From contig NZ_QZCF01000014.1 of assembly GCF_003591485.1 (NCBI RefSeq), positions 1 to 64,000 of the forward strand: a stretch of 64,000 nucleotides of DNA, read 5' to 3'. The notes under the pieces were generated by a model. The model made no database searches and was not told the origin of the DNA. It worked only from the letters and a program-made list of their open reading frames with translations. This document shows positions 1 through 8,320 of this stretch, piece by piece. The translations under genes were made by a program, and so were the position numbers. Numbering within the stretch: the stretch's first letter is position 1; each line of letters begins with the position of its first letter. This DNA comes from Paenibacillus sp. 1011MAR3C5 (GTDB lineage: Bacteria; Bacillota; Bacilli; Paenibacillales; Paenibacillaceae).

Positions 1-7
1 TTGATCG

Positions 8-124
8 TTTGGTGATGACGGCGAAGGGGAACCACGCGTTCCCATACCGAACACGACCGTTAAGCCCTTCAGCGCCGATGGTACTTGGACCGCAGGGTCC
101 TGGGAGAGTAGGACGTCGCCAAGC
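8..124 (+). rRNA. rrf: 5S ribosomal RNA
   Basis: This is the structural RNA of the large ribosomal subunit. The conserved 5S core CCCATACCGAACACG is followed by TTAAGC and CAGCGCCGATGGTA, and the 3' end GTCGCCAAGC pairs with the 5' TTTGGTGA to close helix I. About 117 nt is the usual Bacilli length. It is presumably the last gene of a 16S-23S-5S operon lying to the left of the window. The 5' boundary is set from helix I pairing and could be off by a few bases. Confidence 0.95.
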
Positions 125-133
125 ACAAAATGG

Positions 134-163
134 CCTGCCGCAGTGATCTGCGGCAGGTTTTTT
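134..163 (+). terminator. rRNA operon terminator
   Basis: A perfect 10-bp stem CCTGCCGCAG / CTGCGGCAGG with a TGAT loop is followed by a run of six T. It starts ten bases after the 5S 3' end and is a classic Rho-independent terminator for the rRNA operon. Confidence 0.93.
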
Positions 164-170
164 GTGCGTT

Positions 171-214
171 CGGGGACTTTGGGATAGGCGAAGCCCTTCA
201 TCCCAAAGTCCCCG
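171..214. repeat. 15-bp perfect inverted repeat downstream of rrn
   Basis: The arms at 171-185 and 200-214 are perfect complements (CGGGGACTTTGGGAT and its reverse complement) round a 14-nt loop. No T run follows, so it is not a standard terminator. It lies between the rrn terminator and the first 5S-tail-like repeat unit. It could be a structured RNA element or a fold in DNA; function unknown. Confidence 0.7.
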
Positions 215-224
215 GGCGACGTTC

Positions 225-370
225 CTCTCCCTGCTGGGAGAGTGTCCGAACCTTTTCATCGAAGCAACTCGACGATGCGGGCCCGGCCTTAGCGGTAGGT
301 TCAGACGCCGACCGTGATGAAGCGCTTCGAAGCCTATTCATCCGGTGCGGAATGGACATCGCCAAGCACA
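225..370 (+). repeat. 5S-tail-like repeat unit A
   Basis: The unit opens with a small hairpin (CTCTCCC TGCT GGGAGAG) and ends with GGACATCGCCAAGCACA, which matches the 5S 3' end plus flank (GGACGTCGCCAAGCACA, 111-127) at 16 of 17 positions. Its second half is clearly related to unit B at 465-600 (shared ACCGTGATG, AGCCTATTCAT and TGCGGAATGGAC). It may be a decayed duplicate of the end of the rRNA operon or a small structured RNA. An ORF spans it but looks accidental. Confidence 0.6.
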
Positions 371-372
371 AG

Positions 373-409
373 AGCCTACCGTATGGATGCGGTAGGCTGA
401 TTACTTTTT
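373..409 (+). terminator. Hairpin with T-rich tail after repeat unit A
   Basis: A perfect 9-bp stem AGCCTACCG / CGGTAGGCT with an 8-nt loop is followed by GATTACTTTTTA. It sits just after the 5S-like tail of unit A, the same place the true rrn terminator occupies after 5S. The interrupted T tract makes it a weaker terminator candidate. Confidence 0.6.
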
Positions 410-464
410 AAAGAGCAAGAGATTAAGATTAAAAGATAAAGTCAAAGATAAAGACCAAAAAATC

Positions 465-600
465 ACTCTCCACGGGAGAGTGGCTAGATTCCCTGCAGTT
501 CGATGATGTAGGCACGGGTTAGCGATATCGCCGATGCCAACCGTGATGTGACAGCTTCGCAGCCTATTCATTCGATGCGGAATGGACGTAACCTAGCACA
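465..600 (+). repeat. 5S-tail-like repeat unit B (diverged copy of A)
   Basis: The unit opens with hairpin ACTCTCC ACG GGAGAGT (465-481) and ends with GGACGTAACCTAGCACA (584-600), a mutated version of the tail seen in unit A and in 5S. Between these it shares several blocks with unit A (GCCTATTCATTC, TGCGGAATGGAC). Unlike A it has no obvious hairpin and T tail directly after it. The rest of 601-990 is AT-rich and holds no gene I can support. Confidence 0.55.
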
Positions 601-700
601 GATGTCTATCTAAAGAAAAAGGTGGCAGGTGTTTTTTCTATTTTTATAAATGACCTGAAAGTTGAAAAGATCATGCGTAAACTATACAGCATCAAGCTTA

Positions 701-734
701 AAAACCTTTTGCAGAGATTGCATCAGGTTTTTTT
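701..734 (+). terminator. Terminator-like hairpin
   Basis: AACCT and TGCA pair with TGCA and AGGTT across a two-base internal loop, and a run of seven T follows. If the rrn-downstream repeats are transcribed, this is where such a transcript would end. No coding gene stops here. Confidence 0.5.
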
Positions 735-920
735 GATATGAAAATAATGATAGTTATAACTTTTATAAAATAAGAAGATTCAGCTATTAATATGAATGAT
801 AACGTGTAATTGAACTAAATTACATAGAATTATTAAAATATTTTAATCTTTTACTCCAAATCAGGCAGTAAGATTGTGCAAATTTTAATGATTCTGAATA
901 TTCACCTTTAAAAAATTATA

Positions 921-950
921 TTGACAAATGTGTGAAGCTTGAAATATATT
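921..950 (+). promoter_or_regulatory. Sigma-A promoter of the GntR-led operon
   Basis: TTGACA at 921-926 and TATATT at 945-950 with an 18-bp spacer, in AT-rich DNA, give a near-consensus sigma-A promoter about 60 bp before the GntR start. It is the only good promoter seen for the eleven-gene cluster that follows. Confidence 0.75.
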
Positions 951-960
951 AATAGCATCA

Positions 961-976
961 ACTGGTATAGACGACT
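961..976 (+). promoter_or_regulatory. dre-like operator for the GntR/HutC regulator
   Basis: ACTGGTATAGACGACT is an imperfect palindrome (10 of 16 positions symmetric) that resembles the dre boxes bound by DasR/NagR-type HutC regulators (core TGGTCTAGACCA). It begins about four bases after the expected transcription start, a position where a bound repressor would block the polymerase. This is inferred from resemblance and position. Confidence 0.55.
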
Positions 977-1009
977 ACTTCACTATATGACATGAACCGA
1001 GGTGATGCC

Positions 1010-1756
1010 ATGAAAGACTTGAAAGGTTTTATTGATCGCACTAGCGTAATACCCCTTTACTTTCAAGTGAAGGAGTATCTGCGCAGTCAGATTCAATCAG
1101 GTTATTATAAGCCTGATGAGTTGATTCCTTCTGAGCGTGAGCTATCGGAGGAATTTGAGATCAATCGTTTGACTGTCCGTCAGGCGATTAATGAACTCGT
1201 GCAAGAAGGCTTATTGTATCGTCAACGCGGAGTTGGCACATTCGTATCCACGCCGAAAATTGAGCAACCGCTTACGAAATTGACTAACTTTAGCTCAGAT
1301 ATGCAGAATCGTGGCGCAGTGCCAGGAGCGCAGGTTGTGTCCATTCAGGTAATCCCTTCTACCAAGCAAGTGGCTACACAGCTTCGCTTGGAGACAGGTG
1401 AAGAAGTATTGGAGATTGTGCGAGTGCGTACTGCAGATGGCGAGCCAATGGCTCTTGAACGCTCATACCTTGTGTATGAACTGGCCAAGCCACTGTATGG
1501 CATGGATATGGAGAATGTTTCCTTATACGAAATGCTGGAGACATTTTGCGGACTAAAGCTTATGAAAGCGGTTCAAACCATTGAGGTGACTTCCGTTTAT
1601 CCGGAAGAAGCAGGGATTCTCGAAATTGGACAACATGATGCTGCGATGCTGATCGAGAGAACTACTTATGCCGAAGGTATGGAACGTCCGGTGGAATATG
1701 TAAGATCCCTATATAGAGGAGATCGCTACAAGTTTACAATCGAAATGAACGTCTAG
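1010..1756 (+). CDS. GntR family (HutC subfamily) transcriptional regulator
   Basis: A 248-residue DNA-binding regulator. Residues about 14-80 form the winged helix-turn-helix (IPLYFQVKEYLRSQI ... LIPSERELSEEF ... GVGTFV), and the rest is a UTRA ligand-binding domain, which in this subfamily usually senses a small molecule such as a sugar phosphate. An ATG at 992 is in frame, but GAGGTGAT at 999-1006 sits correctly for the ATG at 1010, so that start is preferred. It is the first gene of the operon and lies directly behind a dre-like operator, so autorepression and control of the downstream catabolic genes are likely. The effector is unknown; neighbours suggest a phosphorylated sugar or amino sugar. 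Confidence 0.9.
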   Translation: MKDLKGFIDRTSVIPLYFQVKEYLRSQIQSGYYKPDELIPSERELSEEFEINRLTVRQAINELVQEGLLYRQRGVGTFVSTPKIEQPLTKLTNFSSDMQNRGAVPGAQVVSIQVIPSTKQVATQLRLETGEEVLEIVRVRTADGEPMALERSYLVYELAKPLYGMDMENVSLYEMLETFCGLKLMKAVQTIEVTSVYPEEAGILEIGQHDAAMLIERTTYAEGMERPVEYVRSLYRGDRYKFTIEMNV

Positions 1757-1775
1757 ACATCTGAGGAGGAACAAT

Positions 1776-2723
1776 ATGAGTAATCATTTGAAGCTGTCGT
1801 TCGAGATTTGGCCAAACATGCCGTGGGGAAGACTGGAGATTGCAGGTCCTGCCTGGAACTCCTGGGGAGATAAATCACTAGATTGGTGCATTAGACAAAT
1901 TGCATCCTACGGCTATGAAGGGTTCGATGTCATCTATCCGAAGATTCAAGAAATATTGCCTCATGAATATGACGACACGGTTAAAAAGGTGCGTAAGGCG
2001 ATGGACGAAACGGGACTGGCCTTCTCCTCCATCGGCTGTCATACAACCTTTGTAACGCCGCGTTATTTTGACCGCGATGCCGGAATTGCCAAGTTCAAAA
2101 AAGCAATCGACGCCGCATCTGATATGGGCGCAGGTACAGTCGTTACGCTAATTGGAGACGGTTACTACGATCCGCCGCTATACAACCTGATGACACGAAA
2201 AGAAGCTTGGCATCAAGTCGTTACGGCTACGCAAGAAGTTGCGGATTATGCCAAAACAAAAGGAATCGACGTCAGCATTGAATTGATCCAAGGCACCATC
2301 ATTAACAACATTGACGACATGCTGAAGCTGTTTGAACTGGTCGATCGTCCGAATGTCTATGCTTGTGTGGATGTCGGCACGTTCTATACAACCGTTAAAC
2401 CGCGCATGCCGATCAAAGAAGCTATCCGCAAGCTAGGCGACCGGATTCGTGTCACTCATGTAAAAGATGAAGTCGGTTTCCCGAACATTATGCAATCTCA
2501 GCACGTATGGTTTGGAGCTGGTTTTGTAGATTTCCGCGAAATGGCGGAAGCGCTTAAGGAAGTCAACTTCCAAGGCTATAACTCTGTAGAGTGGGAAGGC
2601 TTCCAGACAGGCGGACTATACGGAGTTGGCGATCCTTCAGGCGTCAGCATGACAGACTTCGACAGAGTGGCTGAAGAGTCCAAGGAATACCTTGAAGAAT
2701 TCGGATGGGGCAAACAAGGCTAA
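1776..2723 (+). CDS. Sugar phosphate isomerase/epimerase (AP-endonuclease-2-like TIM barrel)
   Basis: A 315-residue protein of the xylose-isomerase-like TIM-barrel superfamily, whose members isomerise or epimerise sugars and related polyols with a divalent metal. Typical blocks are GYEGFDVIYPKIQE near residue 50, DVSIELIQG near 165, YACVDVGTFY near 200, RVTHVKDEVGF near 228 and YNSVEWEG near 270, which supply the acidic and histidine metal ligands. AGGAGG lies just before the ATG. It follows the regulator by 19 bp and its stop overlaps the next start (TAATG). Substrate not assignable; the superfamily also contains inosose dehydratases and hydroxypyruvate isomerases. Confidence 0.82.
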   Translation: MSNHLKLSFEIWPNMPWGRLEIAGPAWNSWGDKSLDWCIRQIASYGYEGFDVIYPKIQEILPHEYDDTVKKVRKAMDETGLAFSSIGCHTTFVTPRYFDRDAGIAKFKKAIDAASDMGAGTVVTLIGDGYYDPPLYNLMTRKEAWHQVVTATQEVADYAKTKGIDVSIELIQGTIINNIDDMLKLFELVDRPNVYACVDVGTFYTTVKPRMPIKEAIRKLGDRIRVTHVKDEVGFPNIMQSQHVWFGAGFVDFREMAEALKEVNFQGYNSVEWEGFQTGGLYGVGDPSGVSMTDFDRVAEESKEYLEEFGWGKQG

Positions 2724-3946
2724 TGGAGAAGGTGATTGCCGCTTCAGCCCCTGGAGAGATCGAAGAGCTATTAGCACGTCTCATTGCGATTGAGAGTCAT
2801 AGCGAGGTGCCAGGACAGGAGATGCGGTTAGCCGTATACATTCAACAATGGTTTCAAGATCAGGGGATCGAATGCCAGCTGCAAGAGGCGATCCCCGGTC
2901 GCCCCAATGTGATTGCACGGCTCGCTGGAAGAGGAGGGGGGAAATCCTTACTCCTCAACGGCCATCTCGATACAGTTCCCCCCTACGGTATGAATGACCC
3001 ATTCAAAGCGATTCAAATCGGAGATCGTCTGTACGGCAGAGGCAGTGTAGATATGAAAGGCGCGCTTGCGGCCATGATGATGACCCTCGCATCTATTCAC
3101 CGCAGCGGGATCAGCTTAGCTGGCGATATCATCTTCGCAGGAACAGTTGGGGAAGAATCGTACAGCCCAGGCGCTCACCACTTGGCACGCAGCGAGTTTC
3201 GGGCGGATTACGGTGTCGTAGGCGAGCCGACCGGGATGAGAGTAGGCATTGCGCATAAAGGCGTAGCCTGGTTCGAAGCGGACTTCGTAGGCCGCTCGGT
3301 TCATGGAAGCGTACCCGAGCAAGGCGTGAATGCCATCTATCGAGCTTCGAGATGGATCAATTATATACAGGATCATTATTTGCCGGAGCTGAAGCTTCGA
3401 AATCATCCGCTGCTCGGTTCTCCGTCTCTGAATATCGGGATGATACAGGGAGGAACCAGGCCGGTTATCGTTCCGAATCATTGCGCGATTGGCTTTGAAC
3501 GGCGCTTGCTGCCGGGAGAGACGGCCGAGACAGCTTTGGCGGAACTGGAATTGACACTAGCGGCTGTTCGTGAAGAGTATCCCGACTTTGACGGAAGGAT
3601 TCGCATTTCCGACAATTTCCATGGCGTACCGCATGGTCCGATGGGGACGAGCGCTGACAGCTTGCTGGTGAAAGCGATGCTGGAGGCTTATCAAACGGAG
3701 TTTGCAGCGGCAGATACACCGAAGAATGCTGAACCGGTCGGACTGCAATTCTGGACAGACGGAGCTTTGCTGCAAGAGGTATGTCCTGAAATCATCGTAT
3801 GCGGACCAGGCAGCATTGAACAGGCGCATTCAAACGAAGAGTATATCGAGCTTGGACAGCTGCACAGCGCTTATCGCATGTATGTTCAATCCGCCCTCAC
3901 CCTAGCGGGCCAGTCCGTATCGGACACGGAGGAGGAGCGCTTATGA
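2723..3946 (+). CDS. M20 family metallo-hydrolase (ArgE/DapE/CPG2-like deacylase)
   Basis: A 407-residue cytoplasmic M20 amidohydrolase. Members cut N-acyl-amino acids, N-succinyl-diaminopimelate or small peptides with two zinc ions. Visible motifs are GHLDTVP (H81, D83), GRGSVDMKG (D110), the catalytic GEES (E144-E145) and GEPT (E168), then a dimerisation domain and a late histidine. The start at 2723 overlaps the stop of the preceding gene as TAATG, indicating translational coupling; an in-frame ATG at 2705 lies inside that gene. In a catabolic operon with a sugar importer it probably removes an acyl or aminoacyl group from the imported compound, not an arginine or lysine intermediate. That last point is inference. 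Confidence 0.85.
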   Translation: MEKVIAASAPGEIEELLARLIAIESHSEVPGQEMRLAVYIQQWFQDQGIECQLQEAIPGRPNVIARLAGRGGGKSLLLNGHLDTVPPYGMNDPFKAIQIGDRLYGRGSVDMKGALAAMMMTLASIHRSGISLAGDIIFAGTVGEESYSPGAHHLARSEFRADYGVVGEPTGMRVGIAHKGVAWFEADFVGRSVHGSVPEQGVNAIYRASRWINYIQDHYLPELKLRNHPLLGSPSLNIGMIQGGTRPVIVPNHCAIGFERRLLPGETAETALAELELTLAAVREEYPDFDGRIRISDNFHGVPHGPMGTSADSLLVKAMLEAYQTEFAAADTPKNAEPVGLQFWTDGALLQEVCPEIIVCGPGSIEQAHSNEEYIELGQLHSAYRMYVQSALTLAGQSVSDTEEERL

Positions 3947-5139
3947 GTACGTTTCGGCCGGTATGCTGGTATTGCGGTGAGAGCTACGAGATAGAGCCAA
4001 TTTATACTTGCCGACGTTGCAAGGGGACTCTGGAAATTCATTATGATTATGAGCAGATTTGCAGTAAAGCCTACTTTACGCGATTGGCGGCCTCATCGGG
4101 CAGCGAGATCTGGAGATTTCGAGAGCTGCTTCCGATACTGCCGGAGGGGAGAACGATCTCGCTTGGCGAAGGCGGGACACCGCTTATTCGCACCAATAAT
4201 ATACTGAATATTGCGAATAATCAATCTTTGCATTTGAAGATGGAATCGATTAATCCGACGCTTGCGTTCAAGGACAGGCCGCTCGCAGTCGCGATAACAG
4301 CAGCCGCCCAATTTGGGCTTAATGAGGTTGTATGCGCTTCAACTGGCAATACCGGCGTGGCTGCGGCAGCCTATGCGGCGCGTGCCGGCTTGCGATGCAC
4401 GATTTATGTGCCTGAGAGCACGCCTGAAGAGAAACGATCCGCGATGGAGCAGTACGGTGCGGTGCTCCATACGGTGGAGGGCCATTATAGCGATGCCTAT
4501 CGAGTTGCAGAAGAGATGGCTGTCGCACGACAAGCCTTTAATCTGACCTCCACCTATATGAATCCTTATGCAGTAGAAGGCAACAAGACGGTTGCCTATG
4601 AGCTGGCTTTCCAGCTTGGCAAGGTTCCGGATTGGATCATCGTGCCGATAGGGGCAGGACCTTTATTATCCGGGATCTACAAAGGCTTTAAAGAAATGAA
4701 GCTTGCCGGATTTACGGACAAGCTGCCGCGCATGGCAGGCGTACAGGCCGAAGGATGCGCGCCGATTGTGAAAGCGTTCCACGATGGCGAGGCTGACGTG
4801 CAGCCTTGGAGCGGTCCTGCTCAGACGATCGCTTCGGGAATAGCCGATCCCTTGCTGACTTATCCTGCGGATGGAACCCGCACCTTGTCAGTCATCCGAG
4901 AATCCGAAGGAATTGCGCTGGCTATAGCGGATGCCGAATTGATCCGTTATCGCAGACTGCTGGCAGAGCGCGAAGGCGTGCTCGCCGAGCTGTCCTCTGT
5001 GACTGCTGTCGCGGCAGCGGCGCATATGCAGCAGACTGGCTTGCTTGAGCAGAATGCTACCGTCGTATCGATTGTAACCGGGCATGGCCTTAAGGATATG
5101 TCCGCTGCAATAAATCATACAAAAGGGAGTGTCTTGTAA
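3943..5139 (+). CDS. Threonine-synthase-like PLP-dependent enzyme with N-terminal zinc ribbon
   Basis: A 398-residue fold-type II PLP enzyme. Residues 8-26 carry a CxxC...CxxC zinc ribbon (C8, C11, C23, C26), as in many threonine synthases. The PLP lysine is K110 in NPTLAFKDRPLA, followed by STGNTGVAAAA and the phosphate loop PIGAGPLLSG. The usual motif is [G/S]SFKDRG, so this active site is diverged. Start and upstream stop overlap as ATGA. No homoserine pathway genes are nearby, while a RidA protein lies further down the operon. A beta-eliminating lyase or dehydratase that makes an enamine is therefore at least as likely as true threonine synthase. Confidence 0.82.
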   Translation: MSTFRPVCWYCGESYEIEPIYTCRRCKGTLEIHYDYEQICSKAYFTRLAASSGSEIWRFRELLPILPEGRTISLGEGGTPLIRTNNILNIANNQSLHLKMESINPTLAFKDRPLAVAITAAAQFGLNEVVCASTGNTGVAAAAYAARAGLRCTIYVPESTPEEKRSAMEQYGAVLHTVEGHYSDAYRVAEEMAVARQAFNLTSTYMNPYAVEGNKTVAYELAFQLGKVPDWIIVPIGAGPLLSGIYKGFKEMKLAGFTDKLPRMAGVQAEGCAPIVKAFHDGEADVQPWSGPAQTIASGIADPLLTYPADGTRTLSVIRESEGIALAIADAELIRYRRLLAEREGVLAELSSVTAVAAAAHMQQTGLLEQNATVVSIVTGHGLKDMSAAINHTKGSVL

Positions 5140-6485
5140 TGAAGAGTAAAAAATTTCTGCTGCTGATCGCACTGGTTATCGTGCTTCAAACCGTGCTGGC
5201 GGCATGCTCGTCGAACAGCGGGGGCTCGGAAGGCAACAAGGACAAAAACGCCAATACGGGCAGCGGCGGGGGTAATGTAACGGAAATTACGCTATGGCAC
5301 ATGGAGGAGCCGCCGAACCGGGTGAAGCGATTCCAGGAAATTGCGGATGCCTTTAACAAAGCGAATCCGGACATCAAAGTAACGACGCAAGTGCAAAGCT
5401 GGGGAGATGCATACTCGAAATTCCCGGCGTCCATCATGTCGGGCACAGGCCCGGACCTGCTCTTTACGATCCCGGACTATACGACATTGATCAAGGAGCT
5501 GGGCGTAGTTCAGCCGGTGGACGATATTATCGAGTCTCTGGACAGCAAGCACGGCTTCCTTGATACCGCTCTTGAGCCATACAAGTACGATGGCCAGACT
5601 TGGGCAGTTCCGATATTCGGCATGGTTCAAGTGCTATGGTACCGCAATGACTTGCTGCAAGCGGCTAACGTAGAGCCGCCGAAAACATGGGCAGAGCTGA
5701 AGACGGCAGCAGAGAAGCTGACTTCGGGCAACAAATACGGTATTGCTCTTCCAGGCTCGAAGTCGATGGCCACCGACCAGGTGCTGTACAGCTTCCTGGT
5801 ATCGGGTGGAGCCAAGCATGTCATCAATGGCAACAACGAAATTACTTTCGACAATGAAAAAACCGTTGCAGCCTATCAAATGTATACAGATCTGATGAAG
5901 TTCTCTCCACCGGACAGCAATACGTATCAATGGGGCGAGCCGCAAGCGTTGTTCAATTCCGGCAGCGTGGCGATGGCGATCGAGAAGGGTCAATACCTGT
6001 CGACCTTTGAAGCGGAATCCGGGCGTCCGGCCTCCGATCTGGGTGTCGTGCCGATGCCGGTAGGTGAAGGCGGAGAAGAAGGCAGCATCTACTACTCCAA
6101 CGGTATTATGGTTCTGACCGACGATGCGGCGAAGAAAGAGGCAATTACAAAATTCTTCGAATTCCTGTTCGAGCCTGAGACTTACGGAAGCTTTGTCAAC
6201 GCAGAGCCAGGTCTGTTCCTGCCAGTAACAGAAGACGGCAGCAAAGCGGAGAGCTTCTGGAATGATCCGGTCATTAGCAAATATAAGGATCAAGTCGAAG
6301 TATTGATCAAGGCTTCCAGCAACGGAGCGCTGTTCGGCTTCACGGATGGCGTCGCAACCAAGATTGGCCAGATTGCAGGGCCGAACTATATGGCTCAAAC
6401 GCTTGAGAATATCATCATTGCTGGCAAGTCGGTAGAAGATTCAGTCAAGTGGGGACAAGCCCAGATGGAAACTGCTGTGAAATAA
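5139..6485 (+). CDS. Extracellular solute-binding lipoprotein, sugar ABC importer
   Basis: A 448-residue family 1 solute-binding protein (CUT1 type). It has a lipoprotein signal with lipobox LAAC and C23 as the lipidated residue, a Gly/Ser/Asn-rich linker, and then the periplasmic-binding fold (ITLWHMEEPPNR, DLLFTIPDY, VPIFGMVQVLWYRNDLL, SGGAKHVING, GNNEITFDN). It captures the substrate outside the cell and delivers it to the two permeases that follow. The start overlaps the preceding stop (TAATG), with AAAGGGAG at 5120-5127. Such proteins bind mono- to oligosaccharides or glycerol-phosphodiesters; the ligand cannot be read from sequence. Confidence 0.9.
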   Translation: MKSKKFLLLIALVIVLQTVLAACSSNSGGSEGNKDKNANTGSGGGNVTEITLWHMEEPPNRVKRFQEIADAFNKANPDIKVTTQVQSWGDAYSKFPASIMSGTGPDLLFTIPDYTTLIKELGVVQPVDDIIESLDSKHGFLDTALEPYKYDGQTWAVPIFGMVQVLWYRNDLLQAANVEPPKTWAELKTAAEKLTSGNKYGIALPGSKSMATDQVLYSFLVSGGAKHVINGNNEITFDNEKTVAAYQMYTDLMKFSPPDSNTYQWGEPQALFNSGSVAMAIEKGQYLSTFEAESGRPASDLGVVPMPVGEGGEEGSIYYSNGIMVLTDDAAKKEAITKFFEFLFEPETYGSFVNAEPGLFLPVTEDGSKAESFWNDPVISKYKDQVEVLIKASSNGALFGFTDGVATKIGQIAGPNYMAQTLENIIIAGKSVEDSVKWGQAQMETAVK

Positions 6486-6562
6486 TTGGAAGAGGGGTTT
6501 GATGGGCAGGGGTGTGAAATATGGTCATACCCCTTCTCGTCCCTCCAGGGGAGTGAAAAGGC

Positions 6563-7453
6563 TTGGAGATGTTAGGCAAAGGCAAAAAGTTTAACAAACT
6601 GCTGCCCTATCTGCTAGTTGCGCCTATTGTGATTTGGATTGTGGTGACCATATTTATTCCTTTATTTAGCGTAATCAAAGAAAGCTTCTACAGCACAGGT
6701 TTTATCGGTACAAAAGGCACATTTGTCGGATTGGATCAATACAAAGCCACCTTAACGTCAAGCGCTTACTGGACAGCTTGGAAGAAGAGCTTGATCTGGG
6801 TGCTTGGCAACGGCTTGATGCAGACCGTGCTTGCCTTTGGCGTAGCATTGTTGCTGAACAAAGCATCGCGCATGACGAATTTCGCACGTAATTGGATGAT
6901 CATCCCTTGGATTATACCGACGATTGTCGTCGCTATCTTTTGGCAATGGATATTTAACGGGTCCTACGGTATTTTTAACCACGTGCTTCAATCGCTTCAT
7001 CTTATTGATAAACCGATTAATTTGCTGGGTGACAGCTTCTGGTCGTTCCCGATTGTCATCTTCATTAACACATGGCATTGGTTCCCGTTCATGGCGGTTA
7101 TCGTTCTGGCGGGTCTATCTACCATTTCACAAGACATTTATGAGGCCGCCGATGTGGATGGCGCGAACAAATGGCAGCAATTCTGGAGCATTACGTTCCC
7201 TTCGTTAGGGAAAATCACGTTCGCGCTTGGACTTGTCGGCACATTATGGTCGTTCAATATATTCGATACGATTTACATTTTAACCGGCGGCGGTCCTGCA
7301 GGAGCTTCAACGACTGTACCGGTCATGATCTATCAGCAGGCATTCGAGCAGTTCAAGATCGGACAAGCTTCGGCAACCTCGATTATCACTGCTGTATTCT
7401 TGAGCATATTCGCCTTCTTCTTCCTCAAATTCGCAGGGCCTAAGGAAGATTAG
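6563..7453 (+). CDS. ABC sugar importer permease (MalF/UgpA type)
   Basis: A roughly 296-residue inner-membrane permease with six predicted membrane helices and the cytoplasmic EAA loop EAADVDGANKWQQFW near residue 195, which docks the ATPase. The TTG at 6563 lies 9 bases after GGGGAG and fits the ribosome binding site better than the ATG at 6569. It pairs with the permease at 7484 and the lipoprotein at 5139. A 77-bp gap before the gene contains no terminator. No ATPase gene is in the cluster, so a shared MsmX/MalK-like ATPase elsewhere is probably used. Confidence 0.9.
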   Translation: MEMLGKGKKFNKLLPYLLVAPIVIWIVVTIFIPLFSVIKESFYSTGFIGTKGTFVGLDQYKATLTSSAYWTAWKKSLIWVLGNGLMQTVLAFGVALLLNKASRMTNFARNWMIIPWIIPTIVVAIFWQWIFNGSYGIFNHVLQSLHLIDKPINLLGDSFWSFPIVIFINTWHWFPFMAVIVLAGLSTISQDIYEAADVDGANKWQQFWSITFPSLGKITFALGLVGTLWSFNIFDTIYILTGGGPAGASTTVPVMIYQQAFEQFKIGQASATSIITAVFLSIFAFFFLKFAGPKED

Positions 7454-7483
7454 CAACAAGCTTATTTCATCGCTACCGGAAAG

Positions 7484-8299
7484 TTGGTGACTGTCGTGAA
7501 AATATTCCGATATATCATCGGTATATTGCTGACCTTTTTGATTGTCTTTCCCTTCTACTGGGTTATTGTCTCTTCGTTCAAGCCGGCTGATCAAATCCTG
7601 AAGCCGGATTTATTCCCGAAGGCCTTTACACTTGTTCATTATCAAGAGTTGATCGAACAGACGTCATATTTGACGAACCTGTCCAACAGTATAATCGTCT
7701 CCATTGGCACCATGGCTATATCTGTACTCATCGTCATCCCGGCCAGCTTTGCGCTGTACCGGATGAAGTTCAAGGGACGCAAGTTCGTAAGCCGCCTTAT
7801 CCTGGCTACGTATGTGTTCCCGGGTATCCTGCTGCTGGTTCCTGTCTATCAATTGATGGCGGATCTGCATCTGGTCAACTCATTGCTAGGCTTGATGGTG
7901 ATTAACGTAACATTCGCCGCACCGTTCTCCGTATGGCTGATGCAGGGCTTCTTCGACAATGTGCCTCTTGCGCTCGACGAATCGGCAGCGATAGATGGCG
8001 CAAGCCGGATGCGGACGCTATTCCAGATTATATTGCCGCTTATTGGGCCAGGCATAGCGACTATTTCGATTTATGCGTTCATTATGGCTTGGACGGAGTT
8101 TGCCTTCTCGTCGGTACTGATTAACAGCGATTCGTTGCGCACACTCCCAATCGGTCTTAATGCCATTATGGGCCAATATACGGTCCGCTGGGGCTGGACG
8201 ACTGCCGGTGCGGTGCTTGCCTTGCTGCCGGTTGTTATCTTCTTCGCCTTTGTCGGCAAGTATTTCGTGAAGGGACTTACGGCCGGTGCGGTCAAATAA
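7484..8299 (+). CDS. ABC sugar importer permease (MalG/UgpE type)
   Basis: The second permease, about 271 residues, with six helices and the EAA-type loop DESAAIDGASRMRTLFQ near residue 165. It forms the channel with the 6563 product. The start is uncertain: TTG 7484, GTG 7487 and GTG 7496 are all in frame and the ribosome binding site (GGAAAG at 7478-7483) is weak. Residue VKIFRYIIG after GTG 7496 begins the first helix, so the protein may be four residues shorter than given. Confidence 0.88.
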   Translation: MVTVVKIFRYIIGILLTFLIVFPFYWVIVSSFKPADQILKPDLFPKAFTLVHYQELIEQTSYLTNLSNSIIVSIGTMAISVLIVIPASFALYRMKFKGRKFVSRLILATYVFPGILLLVPVYQLMADLHLVNSLLGLMVINVTFAAPFSVWLMQGFFDNVPLALDESAAIDGASRMRTLFQIILPLIGPGIATISIYAFIMAWTEFAFSSVLINSDSLRTLPIGLNAIMGQYTVRWGWTTAGAVLALLPVVIFFAFVGKYFVKGLTAGAVK

Positions 8300-8320
8300 T
8301 CGATTCCTGGAGGTATCGGC

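Noticed and set aside
130-411. 93-residue ORF after the 5S gene
   Set aside because: It reads through the rrn terminator and the repeat units, has no ribosome binding site and no family-like sequence.
3943-5139. Naming the PLP enzyme thrC
   Set aside because: Diverged active-site motif and absence of threonine pathway neighbours make the name unsafe.
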